Assembly: GCA_012841845.1 (NCBI GenBank)
Contig: DUTZ01000175.1
Span: 1-12,579, forward strand
Direction: 5' to 3'
DNA length: 12,579 nt
DNA from: Actinomycetales bacterium
GTDB lineage: Bacteria; Actinomycetota; Actinomycetes; Mycobacteriales; Mycobacteriaceae
Positions within the stretch are counted from its first letter, which is position 1; the number at the start of each line of letters is the position of its first letter. Under the pieces are notes generated by a model. The model saw only the letters and a program-made list of their open reading frames with translations. It did not search any database and was not told the DNA's origin. Made by a program: the position numbers and the translations under genes. Positions 1 through 6,844 of this stretch are shown here, one piece after another.

Positions 1-210
1 CAGCGTGATGATGAACTCGGCGCTGTTGCGCATGTGCATCGCCAGGTGGTCCTGCGGCTGCACACCGATCGACTGGAGGAAGTGGCCCAGCTTATTGGCC
101 TCGGCGTCCAGGTCGGCATAGGTCAGGCGGGTACCGTCGACGACGATCGCCTCGCGCTCGGCGAGGGCGTCGGCCAGTGCCTCGTAGCAGTCGGCGAGGT
201 TGATCGTCAT
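1..210 (-). CDS. Acyl-CoA synthetase (FadD-like), N-terminal part only
   Basis: The first 70 residues of a protein that begins MTINLADCYEALADALAER and runs off the left edge of the window. The segment LTYADLDAEANKLGHFLQSIG followed by a 'MRNSAEFI' stretch is the usual N-terminus of the AMP-binding (ANL) acyl-CoA synthetase family, which activates carboxylic acids to acyl-AMP and then acyl-CoA. The AMP-binding motifs lie outside the window. The start is ATG at 210-208, with a purine-rich GGAAGCGGAAG just upstream. It is divergent from the SDR gene across a 100-bp gap holding a KstR-like site, so a role in steroid side-chain or propionate-side-chain activation (as FadD19 or FadD3 in the cholesterol regulon) is plausible. 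Which FadD it is cannot be told from this fragment. Confidence 0.75.
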   Translation of the reverse strand, partial: MTINLADCYEALADALAEREAIVVDGTRLTYADLDAEANKLGHFLQSIGVQPQDHLAMHMRNSAEFIITL

Positions 211-271
211 GGGCGCTTCCGCTTCCTTCGTTCGGCGTTCCGATGTGCCCCACTATGCGACAGTGCAAAAT

Positions 272-285
272 GAGAACACGTTTCA
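272..285. promoter_or_regulatory. Imperfect KstR-like operator in the fadD/SDR divergent promoter
   Basis: The sequence GAGAACACGTTTCA matches the KstR consensus TnnAACnnGTTnnA at every fixed position except the first (G for T). Its AACACGTT core is identical to that of the perfect site at 4477-4490. It sits in the middle of the 100-bp space between two divergent genes, where a repressor of both would be expected. KstR is the TetR-type repressor of cholesterol catabolism in mycobacteria and rhodococci. The match is seen in the sequence; regulation is inferred. Confidence 0.5.
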
Positions 286-310
286 GTATGCCTGACGAGA
301 GGATCGATCG

Positions 311-1093
311 GTGACGCAGCCCACGGAGACAGTCCGAGCCCTGGAGGGGCGCATCGCCGTCGTCACCGGCGCCGGACAAGGGGTGGGGCGGGGCATCGCG
401 ATCGCGCTCGCCCGCGCCGGAGCCGGGTTGTTCCTGGTCGGCCGGACCGCCGCGAAGCTCGATATCGTGGCCGACGAGCTCCGTGCGCAGGGGGCCCGCG
501 CGGCCACACTGGCGGTCGACATCGCCGGCGGCGACGCCGCCGACCGCATCGTCGCGGCGGTGACCGAGGAGTTCGGGGGCGTGGACATCCTCGTCAACAA
601 CGCCAACGTCGCCTTCCCCGTCCCGCTCGCGGATTCCGACGACTCCTTCTTCCGTGACTGCTTCGAGGCCGGTCCCCGTGCGGCGTTGAGCCTCATGCGC
701 GCGGTCCGTCCCGTCATGGCCGGACGTGGGGGAGGGGTGATCATCAACCTCGCCACCTCGGCGGCGGTCCGCTGGGACGCGGCGGGGTACGGCGTCTACT
801 CGGCGATCAAGGAGGCGCAGCGCGCGCTCACCCGGACCGCCGCACACGAATGGGCCCGGGACGGGATCCGCGCCCTCTCGGTGGCGCCGCACGCGCACAG
901 TCCCGGACTGGACTGGTGGATCGAGAACAATCCGGAGGAGGCGGAGGAGTTCGTCGCGGCGATCCCCGCCGGGCGGATCGGCGACCCGGTCGAGGACGTC
1001 GGTGTCCCGGTGGCGTGGCTCTGTTCGGACGAGGCGCGCTACCTCACGGGCGCGACGATCCCACTCGACGGCGGGCAATCCCGGTGGGGATGA
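311..1093 (+). CDS. Short-chain dehydrogenase/reductase (SDR family)
   Basis: A 260-residue classical SDR, the usual family length. The Rossmann cofactor motif TGAGQGVGRG is at residues 19-28, an NNAN variant of the NNAG motif at 96-99, and the catalytic triad Ser150, Tyr163 and Lys167 (YSAIK). The C-terminal segment LTGATIPLDGGQ is the standard FabG-like ending. SDRs oxidise or reduce hydroxyl/keto groups with NAD(P)(H); the substrate is not readable from sequence. In this setting a hydroxy/keto-steroid or a beta-hydroxyacyl-CoA side-chain intermediate is likely. The start is GTG at 311, chosen because GAGAGGA at 297-303 is a good Shine-Dalgarno sequence seven bases upstream. It is divergent from the fadD fragment and shares the KstR-like site at 272-285. 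Confidence 0.85.
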   Translation: MTQPTETVRALEGRIAVVTGAGQGVGRGIAIALARAGAGLFLVGRTAAKLDIVADELRAQGARAATLAVDIAGGDAADRIVAAVTEEFGGVDILVNNANVAFPVPLADSDDSFFRDCFEAGPRAALSLMRAVRPVMAGRGGGVIINLATSAAVRWDAAGYGVYSAIKEAQRALTRTAAHEWARDGIRALSVAPHAHSPGLDWWIENNPEEAEEFVAAIPAGRIGDPVEDVGVPVAWLCSDEARYLTGATIPLDGGQSRWG

Positions 1094-1131
1094 TTGTGTC
1101 CAAGGTGCCGGGTCGGCCCCCTTCAGCGTGT

Positions 1132-1137
1132 TAAGTT
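1132..1137 (+). promoter_or_regulatory. -10 element of a probable leaderless promoter
   Basis: TAAGTT fits the actinobacterial TAnnnT -10 consensus and ends exactly seven bases before the ATG at 1145. No Shine-Dalgarno sequence lies between. This is the geometry of leaderless transcripts in Mycobacteriales, where transcription starts at the A of the start codon. No convincing -35 box is visible. Confidence 0.5.
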
Positions 1138-1144
1138 CATTCTT

Positions 1145-1618
1145 ATGAACCCTCAGCAGCATGCAGTGCCGAAGCCGGCCGGCTCACCGACTCCCGGTTA
1201 CGCGATCATCGTGACCGGTCTACTCATGGTGATAGGCAGCTTCCTCACCTGGTGGACGGTCAAGGGCGAGCTCCTCGGCATCGTCTTCGACTACTCCGTG
1301 CCCGGCGTCGGCTCTCCCGACGGCGAGGTCTGGGAGGGCCTGGAGAACGTCGGCCCGCTCGGCATGATCGTCCTGATCAGCGGCGTGATCATCGCCCTGC
1401 TCGGCCTCCTCCGGGCGCTCGGTAAGGGCGGCCGTCTCATCGGCGTGCTCGTGCTGCTCGGCTCGCTCCCGCCGCTGCTGCTCATCCTCATGCACTACGC
1501 GTCCAACGACGGTGTCTACAGCGGCATCGAGATCACGGCCGCCTCCGGTCTGTGGATCGCGCTCCTCGGCTCCTTCGCGACCTTCCTCGTCTCGATTTGG
1601 GCGATCATCAAGAGGTAG
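1145..1618 (+). CDS. Small membrane protein with four predicted transmembrane helices
   Basis: A 157-residue hydrophobic protein that I cannot assign to a named family. A short polar, proline-rich N-terminus (residues 1-18) precedes four hydrophobic segments at about 19-39, 72-92, 97-117 and 135-154. The first loop (40-70) is acidic and glycine-rich, probably extracytoplasmic, and the C-terminus ends IIKR. There are no cysteines, metal-binding motifs or transporter signatures. I prefer ATG 1145 to the upstream ATG at 1094, because the extra 17 residues are polar and a -10-like hexamer sits seven bases before 1145. A strong terminator hairpin follows at 1634-1674, so this looks like a single-gene transcript. 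Function unknown; Trp-rich (FLTWW) small membrane proteins of this sort are common in actinobacteria. Confidence 0.75.
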   Translation: MNPQQHAVPKPAGSPTPGYAIIVTGLLMVIGSFLTWWTVKGELLGIVFDYSVPGVGSPDGEVWEGLENVGPLGMIVLISGVIIALLGLLRALGKGGRLIGVLVLLGSLPPLLLILMHYASNDGVYSGIEITAASGLWIALLGSFATFLVSIWAIIKR

Positions 1619-1633
1619 CACCACCTCGACGGG

Positions 1634-1674
1634 GAAGGGCCCGGTGCGGAATCCGATTCCGCACCGGGTCCTTC
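1634..1674. terminator. Strong hairpin terminator after the membrane-protein gene
   Basis: Arms 1634-1652 and 1656-1674 form a 19-bp stem (one G-T wobble at 1639/1669) with the three-base loop CCG. The core arm is CCCGGTGCGGAAT. No long T-tract follows; the 3' side reads CTTCGCTCTC. Tractless hairpins are common terminators in high-GC actinobacteria. It begins 16 bases after the stop codon at 1618. Confidence 0.8.
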
Positions 1675-1731
1675 GCTCTCCTCGGGAGGGCCGGTGGTTC
1701 AGCCCTCGTCGACCGGTCCGCCGCGCCGGGT

Positions 1732-1794
1732 TGCCGAACACGCGGCCGCGGATGCCGAACATGCAGCCGCGGATGCCGAACACCCCGCAGGTGT
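1732..1794. repeat. 21-bp tandem repeat, two full units and a diverged third
   Basis: Unit 1 (1732-1752) and unit 2 (1753-1773) differ at only two positions, consensus TGCCGAACAYGCRGCCGCGG plus A. Unit 3 starts at 1774 with the same TGCCGAACAC and then diverges. Unit 3 is also the left arm of the 20-bp inverted repeat, so the right arm could in principle pair with any of the three units through the shared TGCCGAACA. It lies in the space between convergent genes and shows no coding signal. Confidence 0.8.
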
Positions 1795-1826
1795 CCTCTC
1801 GAGGATCACCTGCGGGGTGTTCGGCA
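1774..1826. terminator. Bidirectional hairpin: perfect 20-bp inverted repeat
   Basis: Left arm 1774-1793 and right arm 1807-1826 are exact reverse complements over 20 bases. The 13-base centre (TCCTCTCGAGGAT) is itself nearly palindromic and can extend the stem by about four pairs. It sits 38 bases beyond the stop of the minus-strand maoC gene (1865), facing the membrane-protein gene, and so is well placed to end transcription from both sides. Confidence 0.8.
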
Positions 1827-1864
1827 ATCGCTGTGTGGCGCTCGGCTGTGAGGCCCGGGCGGGC

Positions 1865-2725
1865 TCAGGCGAGGTCCACGACCACGTTCTTGAGCACCGG
1901 CGCATCGTCCCGCTCGACCGCCGTGGCGGCCACGAGCAGGCGGGGGCCCTCCTCCCACACACGGATGCGCATGGTCTCGCCCGGGAAGAAGATTCCGCCG
2001 AAGGTCACGCCGTAGCCGCGCACCCGCTCGACGTCACCACCCAGGACCTCGTCGACGACCGCGCGCAGGACCAGGCCGTACGAGCAGAGTCCGTGGAGGA
2101 TCGGACGAGGGAAGCCCGCACCCTCGGCGAAGGCCGGGTCGGAGTGCAGCGGATTGCGGTCACCGCACAGGCGGTAGATCAGTGCCTGCTGCGGCAGGCT
2201 CCGCACCTCGATGGTGTGGTCGGCCTCGCGCTCGGGGTACTCGACCTTCTCGGAGGTGCCGCGCTCGCCGCCGAAGCCGCCCTCGTCGCGGGCGAAGATA
2301 CCGGAGCGGGCGGTCCACAGCTTCTCGCCGTCGGCGGAGACCGTCTCGGACTCCTGGATGATGACGGCGGCCGAGCCCTTGTCCTGGATCTCGGCGATCC
2401 GCGTGGTGGTGGTGGCGGTGCCGGCGGCAGGGATGGGGCGGTGCAGTTCCACGGACTGGCTGCCGTGGACGACCTTGGCGAGGTCGATCTCGACGCCGGG
2501 GAACGACACCTTGGGGGCCTCGGTGACGTTCATCGTGGCCGCGACGGTGGCGAAGGACGGCAGCACCTTGGGAGCCGAGTCGTGGATGTACTCGAGTCCG
2601 GTGGTGTCCATCGGATCGGCGGCTGCGCCCACGCCGAGGGCGTAGAGCGCGACGTCGGAGGCTGTCCAGGAGAACTCCTGGGCGGGCAGCTCGGCCCCGA
2701 GGGCCTTGTCGAGGTCGATCGGCAC
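1865..2725 (-). CDS. MaoC-type 2-enoyl-CoA hydratase of steroid degradation (Rv3538/Hsd4B-like)
   Basis: A 286-residue double hot-dog protein. The C-terminal half carries the hydratase-2 motif GDRNPLHSDPAFAEGAGFPR (188-207) followed by PILHGLC (208-214); Asp189 and His194 are the expected catalytic pair and Asn191 is conserved. The N-terminal half (about 10-150) is the degenerate hot-dog repeat without catalytic residues. Such proteins hydrate trans-2-enoyl-CoAs, here probably a steroid side-chain enoyl-CoA. Start: GTG at 2725, one base after the TGA of kstD, so the pair is transcribed and probably translationally coupled. The same kstD-maoC pair exists in M. tuberculosis (Rv3537-Rv3538), where the gene is annotated as a 17-beta-hydroxysteroid dehydrogenase/hydratase. 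The stop is followed by the bidirectional hairpin at 1774-1826. Confidence 0.87.
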   Translation of the reverse strand: MPIDLDKALGAELPAQEFSWTASDVALYALGVGAAADPMDTTGLEYIHDSAPKVLPSFATVAATMNVTEAPKVSFPGVEIDLAKVVHGSQSVELHRPIPAAGTATTTTRIAEIQDKGSAAVIIQESETVSADGEKLWTARSGIFARDEGGFGGERGTSEKVEYPEREADHTIEVRSLPQQALIYRLCGDRNPLHSDPAFAEGAGFPRPILHGLCSYGLVLRAVVDEVLGGDVERVRGYGVTFGGIFFPGETMRIRVWEEGPRLLVAATAVERDDAPVLKNVVVDLA

Positions 2726-2726
2726 G

Positions 2727-4475
2727 TCAGGAACCCTTCTTCTCGGTGTCGGGGGCGGTGGTGTCGGCGGAGGCGGCGGCGCGGCCGGCCAGCATGTGCT
2801 CGACGGCGAGGTAGCCGAACACCATCGCGGGGCCGATCGTGGCGCCGGGCCCGGCGTACGTGTGACCCATGACCGGCGAGGACGCGTTGCCGGCGGCGTA
2901 GAGGCCCTCGATCACGGAGCCGTCGGCGCGCAGGACGCGGCCGTGGACGTCGGTGTTCGCGCCGCCCTTGGTGCCCAGGTCGCCGGGGACCATCTTGACC
3001 GCGTAGAACGGGGCCTTGCGGACCGGGCCGAGCGACGGGTTGGGCTTGTTGGTGATGTCGCCGTAGTAGTGGTCGTAGCCGGAGACGCCGCGCTGGAAGT
3101 CCTCGTCCACGCCCTTCTCGGCAAAACCGTTGAAGCGCTGGGTGGTGGCCGCGAGCTTGTCGGCCGGGACGCCGATCTTCCCGGCCAGCTCCTCGAGAGT
3201 GTCGGCCATGTGGAAGTTCTCCGTGGCGAGCCACTTCTTGGGCAGCGGCTGGCGGGCCTGCAGGCCGGCGAAGAGGTACCGGTTCTTGTACTCCTGGTCG
3301 AAGATGATCCAGGCCGGGACGTTCTCGCCCGGGGCGTCCGGGTTGTCGGCCGGTGCCTGGCCGAACTCGCCGCCGTACATCTTGTGACCGGCCTCGACGT
3401 AGGGCAGCGACTCGTTCATGAACCGCTCGCCCTCCTGGTTGACGAGGAACGAACAGGGCAGCGACCGCTCGGCGAGCGCGAACCACGGGCCGCGCGGCAG
3501 CAGAATCGTGGGGCCCCACCAGGAGTCCTCCATGAAGGACAGCTCGGCTCCGATCCCCTCCATGTAGCGGATGCCCTCGCCGGTGTTGCCGGCCGCGCCC
3601 ACGGACCACTCGGTGGGGATGGGCTGGCGCTGGTACGTGTCGCGCATCTCCTGGTTCTTCTCGAACCCGCCGGAGCCCATCACCACGCCGAGGCGGGCGC
3701 GGAGCGTCTGCTCCTGGCCGCCGCGGGTGACGGTGACGCCGACGACGCGGGCGGAGTCGCCGCTGCCCTCGGTGACGAGCCCGGTGACGGGGGTGTCGAG
3801 CCAGACGGGGACGCCGGCGTCGAGCAGGCCCTTGCGCATGGCGGCGATGAGCGCGCGGCCCATGCCCACCATGTTGGCGCCGCGGGCCTTGGCCACGAGC
3901 ATCCGGGCCGTGACGCGGAGCGAGCGGCGGATGCCGCGGGTGTGCGGGCGCTGCAGCAGGTTGAGCCAGCGGTAGTCGGACTGCTTGACCACCATGTTGG
4001 CCGGCGCCTTGGCGTACGCGGGCTCCAGGTTGGCGGCCTCGGAGCCGAGCTGGCGCAGGTCGAACGGCTTGGGCTCGATGGAGCGGCCGCCGAGGCGCCC
4101 GCCTGGGGCCTCGGGGTAGTAGTCGGAGTAGTCGACGACCCACTCCATGTCGAGCGGCGAGTTGGCCAGGACGAAGTCGAGGACCTCGGGGCCGCGGTCG
4201 ATGTAGGTGTTGATCCGCTCCTCGGAGACCACGTCGCCGATGATCGATTTGAGGTAGGTGCGGGCGGCCTCGGGGGTGTCGAGCACACCGTCCCGCTTGA
4301 GGACCGAGTTGCCGGGGATCCACACGCCGCCGCCGGAGCGGGCGGTGGAGCCGCCGTAGTGGGGGGCCTTCTCCACGAGGACCACGCTGAGGCCCTTCTT
4401 GGCCGCCGCGAGGGCCGCGGTCATGCCCGCGCCGCCACTGCCGACGACGACGACGTCAAATTCCTGGTCTGCCAT
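2727..4475 (-). CDS. kstD: 3-ketosteroid-delta1-dehydrogenase
   Basis: A 582-residue FAD flavoprotein of the fumarate reductase/KstD family that introduces the C1-C2 double bond into ring A of 3-ketosteroids, the step that precedes ring B opening. The FAD-binding Rossmann motif VVVGSGGAGM is at residues 9-18, ending in the acidic VEK (34-36), then HYGGSTARSGGGVWIP (39-54). Tyr119 in YSDYYPEAPGG (116-126), and Tyr540 and Gly544 in the C-terminal HTYAGPGATIGPA block, correspond to the catalytic Tyr119, Tyr487 and Gly491 of R. erythropolis KstD1. The C-terminus has a short polar tail. The protein closely resembles M. tuberculosis Rv3537 as I recall it. The start is ATG 4475 because the family begins just before the FAD motif; the open frame upstream is antisense to hsaE. 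The promoter overlaps a perfect KstR operator. Confidence 0.94.
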   Translation of the reverse strand: MADQEFDVVVVGSGGAGMTAALAAAKKGLSVVLVEKAPHYGGSTARSGGGVWIPGNSVLKRDGVLDTPEAARTYLKSIIGDVVSEERINTYIDRGPEVLDFVLANSPLDMEWVVDYSDYYPEAPGGRLGGRSIEPKPFDLRQLGSEAANLEPAYAKAPANMVVKQSDYRWLNLLQRPHTRGIRRSLRVTARMLVAKARGANMVGMGRALIAAMRKGLLDAGVPVWLDTPVTGLVTEGSGDSARVVGVTVTRGGQEQTLRARLGVVMGSGGFEKNQEMRDTYQRQPIPTEWSVGAAGNTGEGIRYMEGIGAELSFMEDSWWGPTILLPRGPWFALAERSLPCSFLVNQEGERFMNESLPYVEAGHKMYGGEFGQAPADNPDAPGENVPAWIIFDQEYKNRYLFAGLQARQPLPKKWLATENFHMADTLEELAGKIGVPADKLAATTQRFNGFAEKGVDEDFQRGVSGYDHYYGDITNKPNPSLGPVRKAPFYAVKMVPGDLGTKGGANTDVHGRVLRADGSVIEGLYAAGNASSPVMGHTYAGPGATIGPAMVFGYLAVEHMLAGRAAASADTTAPDTEKKGS

Positions 4476-4476
4476 G

Positions 4477-4490
4477 TAGAACACGTTATA
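4477..4490. promoter_or_regulatory. KstR operator between kstD and hsaE
   Basis: TAGAACACGTTATA matches the KstR consensus TnnAACnnGTTnnA at all eight fixed positions. It begins one base upstream of the kstD start codon (4475) and covers the predicted kstD -10 hexamer, so bound repressor would block RNA polymerase directly. On the hsaE side it lies some 33 bases upstream of the predicted -10. In M. tuberculosis this same divergent region (Rv3536c/Rv3537) belongs to the KstR regulon. Confidence 0.85.
4483..4488 (-). promoter_or_regulatory. Predicted kstD -10 element (leaderless)
   Basis: On the minus strand TAACGT lies seven bases before the kstD ATG, the leaderless spacing also seen at hsaE. 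It is entirely within the KstR operator. A shifted reading, TATAAC, is also possible. No clear -35 box is seen. Confidence 0.4.
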
Positions 4491-4522
4491 GAACCCGGCC
4501 CCTGTGCGCCACATCTCATGGG

Positions 4523-4528
4523 TAGGCT
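4523..4528 (+). promoter_or_regulatory. Predicted hsaE -10 element (leaderless)
   Basis: TAGGCT fits TAnnnT and ends seven bases before the ATG at 4536. No Shine-Dalgarno sequence intervenes. This supports 4536 as the start over the in-frame ATG at 4518, which lies upstream of this hexamer. Confidence 0.5.
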
Positions 4529-4535
4529 CTCCGCC

Positions 4536-5321
4536 ATGATCACCGATGACACCCGCGCCGCCCTCGCCCGGCGCCTGTGGGACGCCGAGGCCGACGTCAC
4601 GCCGATCGCGCCGCTGACCGACGAGTACCCGGATCTCACGGCGGACGACGCCTTTGAGATCCAACTGGTCAACATCCGCCGCAAGCTCGATGCCGGCGCC
4701 GTGGTCACCGGCCACAAGGTGGGCCTGGCCTCCAAGGCCATGCAGGAGATGATGGGTGTCGACGAGCCCGACTACGGGCACCTGCTCGACACCATGGAGT
4801 ACTTCGAGGACCAGCCGGTCGAGGCCGCGCGGTTCTGCTTCCCGCGCGTCGAGGTCGAGGTGGGCTTCATCCTGGGTGCCGACATCCCGCCGGAGGGCTG
4901 CACGCAGGCCGAGGCCGCCGAGGCCATCGAGTGGGTGGTGCCGTCCATCGAGCTCATCGATTCGCGCATCCGGGACTGGAAGATCAAGCTCCCCGACACT
5001 ATCGCCGACAACGCCTCGTCGTGCGGCTACGTCGTGGGGCAGGGGCGCGTGCGGCTGTCCGACATCGACGTGGCCGCGATCGACGCCACCCTCTACAAGA
5101 ATGGTGAGTTCCTCGCCGAGGGGCGCTCCGACGCCGTCCTGGGCAACCCGCTCAACTCCGTGGGTTGGCTCGCCTCGGTCGTGGGCAAGTTCGGCGTGCG
5201 CCTGCGCAAGGGCGACGTGATCCTGCCCGGCACCGCGATCCGTGCCATGGATGCCGCCCCGGGCGACGAGTTCCGCTGCGACTTCGCCGGGCTGGGCAGT
5301 GTCTCGATGAGCTTCCGGTAG
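4536..5321 (+). CDS. hsaE: 2-keto-4-pentenoate hydratase (2-hydroxyhexa-2,4-dienoate hydratase)
   Basis: A 261-residue member of the fumarylacetoacetase-like hydratase family (BphH/MhpD/HsaE). In cholesterol degradation it hydrates 2-hydroxyhexa-2,4-dienoate, released from ring A by HsaD, to 4-hydroxy-2-oxohexanoate. Recognisable blocks are GHKVGLASKAMQEMMGVDEPDYG (68-90), the metal-site region FPRVEVEVGFIL, ELIDSRI, DNASSCGYVVG, and LGNPLNSVGWLA. The acidic residues of EVEVGF and the Glu of ELIDSR fit the divalent-metal site of the family. Length and start match family members. It is divergent from kstD with a shared KstR operator. In M. tuberculosis hsaG and hsaF follow directly; here they lie 4.1 kb away and the next gene is the orphan at 5330, only eight bases on. 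Confidence 0.92.
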   Translation: MITDDTRAALARRLWDAEADVTPIAPLTDEYPDLTADDAFEIQLVNIRRKLDAGAVVTGHKVGLASKAMQEMMGVDEPDYGHLLDTMEYFEDQPVEAARFCFPRVEVEVGFILGADIPPEGCTQAEAAEAIEWVVPSIELIDSRIRDWKIKLPDTIADNASSCGYVVGQGRVRLSDIDVAAIDATLYKNGEFLAEGRSDAVLGNPLNSVGWLASVVGKFGVRLRKGDVILPGTAIRAMDAAPGDEFRCDFAGLGSVSMSFR

Positions 5322-5332
5322 GTCGGAGCATG
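5321..5332 (+). repeat. 12-bp direct repeat, left copy
   Basis: GGTCGGAGCATG, identical to 7841-7852. This copy spans the last base of the hsaE stop codon and contains the start codon of the orphan gene. The right copy overlaps the orphan's stop codon, so the two copies bracket the gene 2520 bp apart. Confidence 0.6.
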
Positions 5333-6844
5333 GTCGCGGATTCCGACGACCGTGCACGGCTGTTCGACTCCGCACTGGAGCGACTGGACGGCGCGATCAC
5401 CGACGAGGCCCGTGCGGCGGTGGCGGGAGCGTCCGAGGACGTCCGGAGTGACCTGAGGGGTCGGTGGAACGTCACCGCGCTGGGGCGGGGCCCGCGCTCC
5501 GACCCCCGTCCGGTGCTGTCGGAACTCCCCGCGTCGCCCCAGCTGTTCTTTCTTGTCGGCGCCGTCGCCTCGTGCGGGCCGAAGACGACCAATCTGCTGC
5601 TCGATCTAGGCGGCGCCGTCGCCGATGACGAAGCGGGGCAGGAGCTCGTCGAGTCCGTGTCCTCGGCTCTGGCCGATCGAAGTGCCCGTGAGCGCAAGAA
5701 CTTCTACATCAACACGGTTGACGCGGAAAGCCGCGTGGAGCCCTCCGACTTCCGGTACCGCCTCGCCCGGGCGACGTGCGAGATCGGCCTCGATTCCGTC
5801 ACCCCCTGGCCGGCGCGAACTGTGGTCGCGCACTTGGAAGGCGTGGCCTCGGACACCGATCTCGGTGGAAAGCTGTCGAAGGAGACACTCGAGCGGCTGG
5901 GCACACGGCTCCGGGACTGGCCCGGTCTCACCGAGCAGTGGTTCGACCTCCTCCTCGGTACCGGGGTCGCGTTCGCGGGGATCAATGCGAAGCGACGCCC
6001 GAAGTACGCGGCGATCATGTGGAGCGCGTTCCTGAGTGACCCCGTCGTCTCCGAGCGGATCGTCGCCGCGTGCCTCGCCGGGATCGACTCCGACGGCTCG
6101 CCGGACCCGTGGCATCTCGACCTGCTGACCCGGTCGCCCCGACTCCCGTTCTCGCTCGGGACCTATCAGGACTCGCTGCTGCGTGTACTCGCGGAGGGGC
6201 CGTCCGCCGCGCGAACCGTCGCCGCCGCAGTGATCCGGCGTGGGTTGGCTACGGAACACGGACTGGATCTCGACTCTGTGTCGCGTGCAGTCGAGGGGTC
6301 CAGGTCGACGGCGTCCCCGGCGGTGAGTCGCACTCTCGACTCACTACAAGAGGCCCTGGAAGCGCGGGGTGGAGCCGTGCCGAAGAAGGGCCACCCGGCC
6401 GGGGTGGAGGTCCGGTCGCCGACGTGGCCCTCGAGCCCGGCTGAGACGAACGCTCGGGTGGTGGTTCCGCCCCCGCTCGGTCGGGACCTGCCCCCAGCGG
6501 TCGACACGCCTTTCGCTCGACGACGACACCGTGCCGGAGGTGGTTCGAGCTCTCCTGCACGGAACCGGACACGGCTCCGACTTCCCCCGACTCCTCGCGT
6601 TCCTCCGCGCCGCGAGGCCATCGGCGGACACACCGTGGATCGTGGACAACCTCGCCGAGGCCCGACGGGTGCTGTCTCGAGGCGCCGAATGGTGGGTGGC
6701 CTCGAACACGCCCCAGTACATCGCGGCACTCCTGCTCTCGCTCTCCGGAGAGCCTCAGCTGATGCCGCTGTTCTGCGGCTATCCCAGGCACATCACGTCC
6801 GGGGAGGCCGACAGGAATCCCTCGTCCCTGTTCCCTCCCAGTGA
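5330..6844 (+). CDS. Orphan helical protein, N-terminal part (DUF6493-like?), frameshifted near 6511
   Basis: Begins at ATG 5330 with GGTAGG (5317-5322) seven bases upstream, eight bases after hsaE. Residues 1 to about 394 look like a real, mostly alpha-helical protein, with repeated Leu/Ala-rich helices such as QLFFLVGAVASCG and TEQWFDLLLGTGVAFAG. From about 6512 this frame turns into an Arg-rich read-through (FARRRHRAG...) up to the stop at 6844, while the next frame becomes protein-like. Removing one base in the TTT at 6511-6513 would join both parts into one 840-residue protein ending at 7853. It has no signal peptide, membrane helix or catalytic motif that I recognise. The layout resembles the long helical DUF6493 proteins of actinobacteria, but that is a low-confidence guess. 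It uses codons such as CGA, GCA and GGA more freely than hsaG/hsaF. Confidence 0.55.
   Translation: MVADSDDRARLFDSALERLDGAITDEARAAVAGASEDVRSDLRGRWNVTALGRGPRSDPRPVLSELPASPQLFFLVGAVASCGPKTTNLLLDLGGAVADDEAGQELVESVSSALADRSARERKNFYINTVDAESRVEPSDFRYRLARATCEIGLDSVTPWPARTVVAHLEGVASDTDLGGKLSKETLERLGTRLRDWPGLTEQWFDLLLGTGVAFAGINAKRRPKYAAIMWSAFLSDPVVSERIVAACLAGIDSDGSPDPWHLDLLTRSPRLPFSLGTYQDSLLRVLAEGPSAARTVAAAVIRRGLATEHGLDLDSVSRAVEGSRSTASPAVSRTLDSLQEALEARGGAVPKKGHPAGVEVRSPTWPSSPAETNARVVVPPPLGRDLPPAVDTPFARRRHRAGGGSSSPARNRTRLRLPPTPRVPPRREAIGGHTVDRGQPRRGPTGAVSRRRMVGGLEHAPVHRGTPALALRRASADAAVLRLSQAHHVRGGRQESLVPVPSQ

Noticed and set aside
1732..1826. A CRISPR array
   Set aside because: The units are directly adjacent with no spacers, and there are only two good copies and no cas genes.
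4476..5375. A 300-residue N-terminal extension of kstD
   Set aside because: It is antisense to hsaE and would run through the KstR operator; the FAD motif starts five residues after ATG 4475, as in the family.
6505..6520. A programmed +1 frameshift as the preferred explanation
   Set aside because: No internal Shine-Dalgarno, stop codon in the slippery position or obvious downstream structure supports recoding; a sequencing error or mutation is simpler.
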